Part shown: positions 1 to 4,288 of the stretch, in pieces
How the letters are laid out: the number at the start of each line of letters is the position of its first letter
Position numbering within the stretch: position 1 is the stretch's first letter
DNA from: SIG452 sp045631485
Lineage (GTDB): Bacteria > Bacillota > Clostridia > UMGS1840
DNA: 11,758 nt
Assembly (NCBI GenBank): GCA_045631485.1
Contig: JAZQUU010000029.1
Coordinates: 1 to 11,758 of the forward strand
Direction of reading: 5' to 3'
Translations under genes and position numbers: made by a program
The notes under the pieces: generated by a model
Told to the model about the DNA's origin: nothing
The model's input: only the letters and a program-made list of their open reading frames with translations
Database searches by the model: none

Positions 1-28
1 GACCGAAAAAGCGGTGCATTTTTGCAAA

Positions 29-53
29 AGATTAGTGCATAGTGAACTAATCT
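29..53. repeat. 8-bp hairpin near the left edge
   Basis: AGATTAGT (29-36) and ACTAATCT (46-53) form a perfect 8-bp inverted repeat around a 9-base loop. Read on the minus strand it is followed by TTTTGC, so it could be a weak terminator for something leaving the window to the left. It is AT-rich and the U-tract is poor, so this is uncertain. No gene is visible in 1-60. Confidence 0.4.
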
Positions 54-61
54 CTAAAATC

Positions 62-90
62 TTGACAATTTCGGAATTATGAAATATATT
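62..90 (+). promoter_or_regulatory. Consensus sigma-A promoter for a candidate small RNA
   Basis: TTGACA at 62-67 and TATATT at 85-90 are separated by exactly 17 bases. Start of transcription is expected near A97, which is also the first base of a long stem (97-107 with 147-157). The spacer holds AATT-TCGG-AATT (67-78) followed by ATGAAAT, the same hairpin-plus-punctuation grammar as the array at 171-346. No open reading frame with a ribosome binding site follows, so the product is probably RNA. Confidence 0.6.
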
Positions 91-96
91 ATATAT

Positions 97-166
97 AGAG
101 GTTGACGTTTTTTATGAGAGAAGTGCTGTTGCACGAGGTACTTTGGCGTCAATCTCTATTTTATTT
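97..166 (+). ncRNA. Candidate structured small RNA of unknown family
   Basis: The inferred transcript begins exactly at a basal stem: 97-107 pairs with 147-157 over 11 bp, including one G-U wobble (101 with 153). The stem can be extended by two A-T pairs at 95-96/158-159, upstream of the predicted start. The wobble would be an A-C mismatch in the opposite-strand RNA, which favours plus-strand transcription and agrees with the promoter at 62-90. Inside the stem is a GTGC-TGTT-GCAC hairpin (123-134). The stem is followed by ATTTTATTT (158-166), which could act as a weak termination tract. I do not recognise the family. No coding potential with a ribosome binding site is seen. It could instead be the leading part of a longer RNA running into the hairpin array. 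Confidence 0.4.
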
Positions 167-170
167 GTTA

Positions 171-346
171 GTGAAATATTTGCCTTAGGGCAAATGTGAA
201 ATAATTTTCTTCGAAAATTATGAAATAGAAAGCTTACGCTTTCTGTGAAATGAAATAAATCCATACGCCGTAAGGCGTATTTCACATTGCGGAGCAATAT
301 TTCACGCCCGAAGGGTATTTCACAAATCCTGAAAGGATTTATTTCA
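171..346. repeat. Array of seven small hairpins separated by GTGAAAT / ATTTCAC
   Basis: Seven short stem-loops follow each other: 178-195 (7 bp), 202-220 (8 bp), 227-244 (7 bp), 263-280 (7 bp), 286-298 (5 bp), 306-316 (3-4 bp) and 324-340 (6 bp). The stems differ in sequence. The separators are GTGAAAT or ATGAAAT before the first four (171, 196, 220, 245) and the complement ATTTCAC before or after the last ones (279, 299, 317, and ATTTCA at 341), so the punctuation flips orientation midway. In addition 251-262 is perfectly complementary to 335-346 (12 bp) and encloses four of the hairpins. Most loops are four bases or fewer. The layout looks like an intergenic dispersed element or a highly branched RNA or cruciform. 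Its function is unknown to me. Confidence 0.65.
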
Positions 347-349
347 TTG

Positions 350-388
350 AAAAAACCGCCAATCTTGTATCAAGATTGACGGTTTTTT
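350..388 (-). terminator. Intrinsic terminator of the tRNA-Thr/tRNA-Tyr unit
   Basis: An 18-bp stem (350-367 with 371-388) surrounds a 3-base loop and includes a six-base A/T run at each end. The single imperfect pair is a G-U wobble in minus-strand RNA but a C-A mismatch in plus-strand RNA. The terminator therefore best serves the minus-strand tRNA genes, whose last CCA ends at 390. The A/T symmetry means it may also stop transcripts coming from the left. Confidence 0.85.
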
Positions 389-389
389 C

Positions 390-474
390 TGGTGGGAGAG
401 GGTGGATTCGAACCACCGAAGGCGGAGCCAACAGATTTACAGTCTGCCCCCTTTGGCCACTCGGGAACTCTCCC
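390..474 (-). tRNA. tRNA-Tyr (anticodon GTA)
   Basis: An 85-base class-II tRNA. The acceptor stem GGGAGAG (468-474) pairs with CTCTCCC (394-400), followed by discriminator A and an encoded CCA (390-393). The anticodon arm GCAGA-CTGTAAA-TCTGT gives anticodon GTA for tyrosine. The T arm carries GGTTCGAATCC and there is a long variable arm, as expected for bacterial tRNA-Tyr. Its 5' end directly abuts the CCA of the upstream tRNA-Thr with no spacer. It is followed after one base by a strong terminator. Confidence 0.97.
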
Positions 475-550
475 TGGAGCTGGTGATGGGACTCGAACCC
501 GCGACCTGCTGATTACAAATCAGCTGCTCTACCAATTGAGCTACACCAGC
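475..550 (-). tRNA. tRNA-Thr (anticodon TGT)
   Basis: A 76-base tRNA with acceptor stem GCTGGTG (544-550) paired to CACCAGC (479-485), discriminator T and an encoded CCA (475-477). The anticodon arm GCTGA-TTTGTAA-TCAGC gives anticodon TGT, reading ACA/ACG threonine codons. The D arm (AGCTCAATTGGTAGAGC) and T arm (GGGTTCGAGTCCC) are canonical. It is the first gene of a two-tRNA transcript driven by the promoter at 574-602, and it touches tRNA-Tyr with zero intergenic bases. Confidence 0.97.
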
Positions 551-573
551 AAATATTCAGTAACAATACAATA

Positions 574-602
574 ATTATAAAATATTATTACCGATTTGTC
601 AA
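574..602 (-). promoter_or_regulatory. Promoter of the tRNA-Thr/tRNA-Tyr unit
   Basis: On the minus strand TTGACA (complement of 597-602) and TATAAT (complement of 574-579) are separated by exactly 17 bases. This is a perfect sigma-A match. It lies between tRNA-Pro and tRNA-Thr, with an expected start near 567, about 17 bases before the mature tRNA-Thr. It therefore makes Thr-Tyr independent of tRNA-Pro. Confidence 0.85.
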
Positions 603-621
603 GACCTTTTTATTAAAAAGG

Positions 622-698
622 TGGTCGAGGCGACAGGACTTGAACCTGCGGCATCTTGGTCCCAAACCAAGCACTCTACCAAACTGAGCTACACCTCG
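622..698 (-). tRNA. tRNA-Pro (anticodon TGG)
   Basis: A 77-base tRNA with acceptor stem CGAGGTG (692-698) paired to CGCCTCG (626-632, one G-T wobble), discriminator A and an encoded CCA (622-624). The anticodon arm CTTGG-TTTGGGA-CCAAG gives anticodon TGG for proline. The D arm has AGCTCAGTTTGGTAGAG and the T arm has AGGTTCAAGTCCT. It has its own promoter at 712-740. Only a weak AT-rich hairpin (604-622), which borrows the CCA end, follows it, so transcription may continue into tRNA-Thr. Confidence 0.97.
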
Positions 699-711
699 AA
701 AACCAAAAGTT

Positions 712-740
712 ATTATACAATACTTTTGGCTTCTTGTCAA
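712..740 (-). promoter_or_regulatory. Promoter of tRNA-Pro
   Basis: On the minus strand TTGACA (complement of 735-740) and TATAAT (complement of 712-717) are 17 bases apart, a perfect sigma-A match. The predicted start near 705 leaves a leader of only about 6 bases before the mature tRNA. It lies 22 bases downstream of the stop codon of the DUF4430 gene, with no convincing terminator between them. Confidence 0.85.
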
Positions 741-762
741 GAGAATTATTATTCTTCTTTTG

Positions 763-1446
763 TTAGAAAATATCTTTTCCGAAATTACACGAATAAATAA
801 ATTCAACCGAGTCTCCCGGTTGGAGGATATATTGGGAGGAACCAACACCAGGACTTTTTCCGTTTACAAGGTACAGCCATCCCGACCGGGAACCGCAGTC
901 AAATTCGTATAGATTGTAAATGCCCTCGATATAGGCAGAATTGAACATGGGATTTTCGTTGAATTCAAAATGAATATTACGATGTTTCAGTTCTCTTGTC
1001 AGTATGTCAAAGGCGGTTTCTCCGTCCCGGTAGGATACATTTTGCACACATAAAATCATACCGTCAGACGGTAGAAGTTCTCGTGTTGATGGATTGAGTC
1101 CGCTGTCAGGTGCCAGTGCGTTTTGACAGGTAACCCGAATAGAACAAACTGCGGTTGGATGTTCTGTGGGGAGTGGTTCTTCGGACTCTGCGGGAGTTGG
1201 AGCCGTTGTTTGTTCCAAAGTTGCCGTAGCATCTTCTGAAACCGTGAGGACAGGGGAAACGGACGGCGTGGGGACGTTTGTGGGAAGGGGAGTCGGCGTT
1301 GACAGCACAATTGGTAAAATTTCCGTTTGGGGTTCAGTTTCGGGTGGAGTGCTTCCGGGAGAACACAGAGAAAATACCAATAAAATTCCCAGCAAAATTC
1401 CAAACACTATCCACAATCGTGGGAAATGCTTTTGCTTGTTATTCAT
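763..1446 (-). CDS. Membrane-tethered DUF4430 (transcobalamin beta-domain-like) protein
   Basis: 227 residues. A basic N-terminus is followed by one hydrophobic segment (about 11-27) ending in SLC at 26-28. This is a signal anchor or a poor lipobox, since position -1 is Leu. A Pro/Thr-rich extracellular linker (about 30-98) leads to a C-terminal DUF4430 domain (about 100-227) with the hallmark stretches YIEGIYNLYEFDCG (172-185), SGWLYLVNG (188-196) and QPGDSVEFIYSC (209-220). DUF4430 is related to the C-terminal beta domain of animal cobalamin carriers. The gene is second in the cobalamin-riboswitch operon: its ATG overlaps the end of the S-layer gene by 8 bases, which suggests translational coupling, and GGAGG (1459-1463) lies 12 bases before it. 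I infer that it binds or hands over cobalamin at the cell surface. Direct binding is unproven, and another ligand is possible. Confidence 0.85.
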   Translation of the reverse strand: MNNKQKHFPRLWIVFGILLGILLVFSLCSPGSTPPETEPQTEILPIVLSTPTPLPTNVPTPSVSPVLTVSEDATATLEQTTAPTPAESEEPLPTEHPTAVCSIRVTCQNALAPDSGLNPSTRELLPSDGMILCVQNVSYRDGETAFDILTRELKHRNIHFEFNENPMFNSAYIEGIYNLYEFDCGSRSGWLYLVNGKSPGVGSSQYILQPGDSVEFIYSCNFGKDIF

Positions 1447-3802
1447 CGGAAATCACATCCTCCAACAAGTAGCTTTTTTCCAGAAGCTGATAAAGGATAG
1501 AGGCAATTTCTCCGCGATCCACGGATTCTTGAGGACTCATTTCGGAATTCTCTGCGCTAAGAATCCCGTTTTGATAGCAGAATGCAAGTTCCTTTTCTGC
1601 CCAGGATGCTACGTTGCGATGATCAAAAAATGCGGATAAGGTATCTTTCGCAGTGTGTTCCGTTGTGGTGACATCTAAACCGCAAAGAGCAGCTGCGCGA
1701 CTGATCATTACAGCAGCTTCCTGACGGGATACAGTGCCGTTGGGATTGAATTCTGTGTTGGAAATCCCTTTGATGATACCAAACTGATATGCGGTATTGA
1801 CATAAGAATAGTACCAGTCGTCTGATGTTACATCGGTAAACACAGAGGTTTTATCTGCAAAAAGGCCTAAACTTCTGGTTACCAATGCGGCAAATTCCGC
1901 TCTTGTCATCGTATCCTCGGGGCAATAAGTTTCCAATGTTTTTCCGTTGATAATTCCACGCTTTGCCAGTGCTTCAATTTCCATGCGGTTTTTGTGTGTT
2001 ACAATATCGGAAAATGTTTTGTCATTTCCGGGGACGGGTACTGTTACAATAGGATTTCTGCGGGATAAGATTGCTTCCTTTTTTTCATCCCCGGATATGG
2101 GCTTTGCCGAAGGGGTGGGAGTGGGGGTGTAATAGCCACCGCCACCACTATGAACAGGTGCAGGCGTTTGAGTGGGTTCCGGTATTGGTTCCGGCGTTGG
2201 TTCCGGTTCGGTGATCTCATCAGGGGTGCTGACAGCAGGATTTAAGGGACGGTGGGAGAAATCATAGACCTTCCCGTTGGGAAAGGAAAGTTGATATTGC
2301 CAACAAACAAGTCCGCGGAATCCCTGCTCGGTGGAGAATGAGTTGGTATTGGGCAAAAATCCGTCAAGTGTTTCAGTAGTATAGCTTAAAAGACCGTCAA
2401 CAGGAGTTTTTTCATTTTGACAAATTGTTGAAACGTCTTCTCCCACTGCAGAAAGACCTGCTATTGACAGACCGGTGGCTGCTGCATTGCCAAAGTCACC
2501 GTTTTCTGTTTGATTTTGTGTCAAGCATGTAACGGTTTGGGTGATGATGAGGGCTATTTCTTCCTGTTCTGAGAAATGAGAGAGTGCAATCAACATTGCT
2601 GCCATTGCATCCACACCCCACACGTCATTTTGCCATTCTTCTTTTTTATCCATCACAATCTGAAGCAAGGTGTTTGCTTGCTCGCTTGTTTGATAGTCGT
2701 CTCCTTGTTGTAACGCCAGAAGAATGTAGGGCAGTGCGTATACGTTTTCGATATCAGCGTCGTTTGCATCAATTTTGGCAGTAAGACGTTCCACCAGATT
2801 AAAGGTTTCGCCGTTTGATGCAGTAATGTTTTTCGGATCAAATCCTGATGCACGGAGGGCAAGAATGCTTTTTGCCATCACCGAGGGGGAGTCTGTTTCT
2901 TTTGCATCGGCAATAATGAGGTCAAGGCAGGCTTGTATTGTTTCTTCAGAAAGCGGGGTGGCATATTGGGGATAAATTTCCTCATACATGGCAAGATCGC
3001 ATAAGAACCAAATCATATTTCCGTCGTGAGAGACAGTATCGTTGGAATATGTTTGGGCAATATTGTGAAGCACAGAAAGATGTTTGGGTTCTGATACCGT
3101 TATCAGGCAGTAGGGTGGCGTAATGGCAGTATAGGTTTCGTCACCTAGGATTTCTTCTTTTTGAGCGGAAACCAGATATGTACCTTCTTCCGGAAAACAT
3201 AACGTGACTGTTCCGTTTTCATCGGTAAAACATCCGGATTCTTCGCCATTTACGGTAATGGTGGCATCCCGGCAGGGAGAAAGCACTTCATTCCAGTCGG
3301 AATCAAAGCCCGCCTGAGATAAAGTGAGAGAAATATTTTTTCCGGCTTCGGCTTCCCGGAATAACAAATCAAAGGTTGCAAAGGAAGCAAAGTAGGAAGA
3401 ACTTTCATAGATGGTTGCGTCAATGGTATCGCCATCTGACACGGTGTCCGACAAGCTCATTGCCATAGCGGAGTTTACACGATATCCGTAATTTCCGCTG
3501 TCGTTTCCCCAGAATCGGGTGATGCCGAGCCCCCACTGGGTTTCCTCTGTGGCGTAGGTACATTCGGAGGGAGCATATTGTTCGTGTAGATTTAAGAACA
3601 CATCATCCAAATCGTAGGATTCCTCTCCCTCCAAAGAAACAGGCAGCAAAACAGCCGGCATATCTTCTTCGGTTGTTAAAAATCCATTGCCGTATGACGC
3701 GGTTACATATACGGTGATTCCATCCGATTCTGCCAGCACACAAACGGGCAGTACAGACAACAGCATTGCTAAGGTCAAAAGCAGTGAAACTATTTTCTTC
3801 AT
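1439..3802 (-). CDS. Secreted S-layer-homology protein with transcobalamin-like architecture
   Basis: 787 residues from the ATG at 3802, chosen because MKKIVSLLLTL begins a clean signal peptide (cleavage near residue 24, VLA-ES) and AAAGGA lies about 11 bases upstream. A start four codons earlier has no ribosome binding site. Order of regions: a DUF4430-like beta region (about 26-135, with YGYRVN at 105-110 and SDGDTID at 122-128); an Ig- or carboxypeptidase-regulatory-like region (about 140-238); a helical region (about 243-510) resembling prenyltransferase/terpene-cyclase toroids, with repeated (A)LxALxxxG helices and STEQGFRGLV near 490-499; a Pro/Thr/Gly linker (about 525-590); and three SLH repeats (about 596-645, 655-708, 722-780) that would anchor it to secondary cell-wall polymer. 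It is the first gene behind a cobalamin riboswitch, so capture of a corrinoid is the best guess. Fold assignments of the first and third regions rest on pattern recognition only. Confidence 0.85.
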   Translation of the reverse strand: MKKIVSLLLTLAMLLSVLPVCVLAESDGITVYVTASYGNGFLTTEEDMPAVLLPVSLEGEESYDLDDVFLNLHEQYAPSECTYATEETQWGLGITRFWGNDSGNYGYRVNSAMAMSLSDTVSDGDTIDATIYESSSYFASFATFDLLFREAEAGKNISLTLSQAGFDSDWNEVLSPCRDATITVNGEESGCFTDENGTVTLCFPEEGTYLVSAQKEEILGDETYTAITPPYCLITVSEPKHLSVLHNIAQTYSNDTVSHDGNMIWFLCDLAMYEEIYPQYATPLSEETIQACLDLIIADAKETDSPSVMAKSILALRASGFDPKNITASNGETFNLVERLTAKIDANDADIENVYALPYILLALQQGDDYQTSEQANTLLQIVMDKKEEWQNDVWGVDAMAAMLIALSHFSEQEEIALIITQTVTCLTQNQTENGDFGNAAATGLSIAGLSAVGEDVSTICQNEKTPVDGLLSYTTETLDGFLPNTNSFSTEQGFRGLVCWQYQLSFPNGKVYDFSHRPLNPAVSTPDEITEPEPTPEPIPEPTQTPAPVHSGGGGYYTPTPTPSAKPISGDEKKEAILSRRNPIVTVPVPGNDKTFSDIVTHKNRMEIEALAKRGIINGKTLETYCPEDTMTRAEFAALVTRSLGLFADKTSVFTDVTSDDWYYSYVNTAYQFGIIKGISNTEFNPNGTVSRQEAAVMISRAAALCGLDVTTTEHTAKDTLSAFFDHRNVASWAEKELAFCYQNGILSAENSEMSPQESVDRGEIASILYQLLEKSYLLEDVISDE

Positions 3803-3838
3803 ATCAAGAAACATCCTTTCTTTTTTATTGGGTTACAG

Positions 3839-3887
3839 TTTTTATTGGTTTGTAAAAAAACCTCCTTCCGCCGCAGACCAATAAAAA
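3839..3887 (-). promoter_or_regulatory. Second leader stem with an AAGGAGG motif in its loop
   Basis: 3839-3852 and 3874-3887 are complementary over 14 positions with one mismatch, enclosing a 21-base loop. In minus-strand RNA the loop contains GGAAGGAGG, a near-perfect anti-16S sequence, with no start codon at a usable distance. The stem uses the same bases as the U-tract of the riboswitch terminator (3883-3888), so the two may compete. A 7-base GCCGCAG / CTGCGGC complementarity across the U-tract offers another alternative fold. The role is unknown: ribosome standby site, 5'-end stabiliser or part of the switch. Confidence 0.45.
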
Positions 3888-3920
3888 ACTGCGGCAATTT
3901 TTATTACAAAATTGCCACAG
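3883..3920 (-). terminator. Riboswitch expression-platform terminator
   Basis: In minus-strand RNA a 13-bp GC-containing stem (3908-3920 with 3889-3901, one G-U wobble, 6-base loop) is followed directly by six U residues (3888-3883). It lies after the cobalamin aptamer and about 80 bases before the S-layer gene, the right position for a transcription OFF switch. A short competing hairpin, CACAG with CTGTG (3931-3935 with 3916-3920), overlaps the upstream arm and could be part of an antiterminator, but it is weak. Confidence 0.85.
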
Positions 3921-4020
3921 CAGAGTGTTTCTGTGAACATCATATTTTGTTTTCCCAAAAAAAGAAAAACAAAACTATCGTTCCCGTGCAAATAAATCCA
4001 GGCACATTAGCGGAACAACA

Positions 4021-4205
4021 TCAAAGCAGGTCTTCTGACTCGTATCTTAAAACGCTCATTCCTTAGTCTTCTCGGTTTCCCAATGACCGGCTTTCGCCTT
4101 ATGCCAGAATTTGGCGGAATCAACTTGATACATACAGCGACTGGTATCGTCCGGGATTCTCACCCGGTTCCCTTTTCATCTGCAATGCCAAAAACGGCAG
4201 AGCAG
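4021..4205 (-). promoter_or_regulatory. Cobalamin riboswitch aptamer
   Basis: Minus-strand RNA shows the cobalamin-family landmarks in order. AAAGGGAACCGGGTGAGAA (around 4156-4174) and the complementary CCCGG form the first conserved hairpin. Next come GATACCAGTCGC with GTATC, then the B12-box-type segment GGTCATTGGGAAACC (around 4074-4088) and the closing CGAGTCAGAAGACCTGC (around 4026-4042). About 100 bases later comes a terminator, so high cobalamin should switch off the downstream S-layer and DUF4430 genes. The outer boundaries are approximate, and I cannot tell adenosyl- from aquocobalamin preference by eye. Confidence 0.93.
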
Positions 4206-4236
4206 AACTTTGTATGAATTATTTTGTTGTATAGCA

Positions 4237-4265
4237 AGTATAGCACAACAGGATTTCATTGTCAA
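4237..4265 (-). promoter_or_regulatory. Promoter of the cobalamin-riboswitch operon
   Basis: On the minus strand TTGACA (complement of 4260-4265) and TATACT (complement of 4237-4242) are 17 bases apart. The expected start near 4230 gives a leader of about 430 bases containing aptamer, terminator and the second stem. It lies 24 bases after the ABC transporter stop codon, with no terminator between them, so some readthrough from the transporter gene is possible. Confidence 0.8.
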
Positions 4266-4288
4266 GTGTCGGATTTCTTGTTTTTAAT

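Noticed and set aside
112..297. 61-residue minus-strand frame in the hairpin array
   Set aside because: It is built from the hairpins and punctuation words, has no ribosome binding site, and resembles no protein.
171..346. CRISPR array
   Set aside because: The repeated word is only 7 bases, the intervening pieces are themselves palindromes of 11-19 bases, and the word changes orientation midway. There is no repeat-spacer structure and no cas genes.
392..574. 60-residue plus-strand frame across two tRNAs
   Set aside because: It is the antisense translation of tRNA-Tyr and tRNA-Thr, a well-known type of database artefact (MGEGGFEPPK...). There is no ribosome binding site of its own.
603..622. 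Terminator after tRNA-Pro
   Set aside because: The 8-bp stem is nearly all A-T, uses the CCA end of the tRNA, and lacks a following U-tract.
588..848. 86-residue minus-strand frame across tRNA-Pro
   Set aside because: It covers tRNA-Pro, its promoter and the end of the DUF4430 gene; the FGRVLGLGPRCRRFKSCR part is translated tRNA.
1166..1639. 157-residue plus-strand frame opposite the DUF4430/S-layer gene junction
   Set aside because: It is low complexity, mirrors the Pro/Thr linker of the real gene, and has no ribosome binding site.
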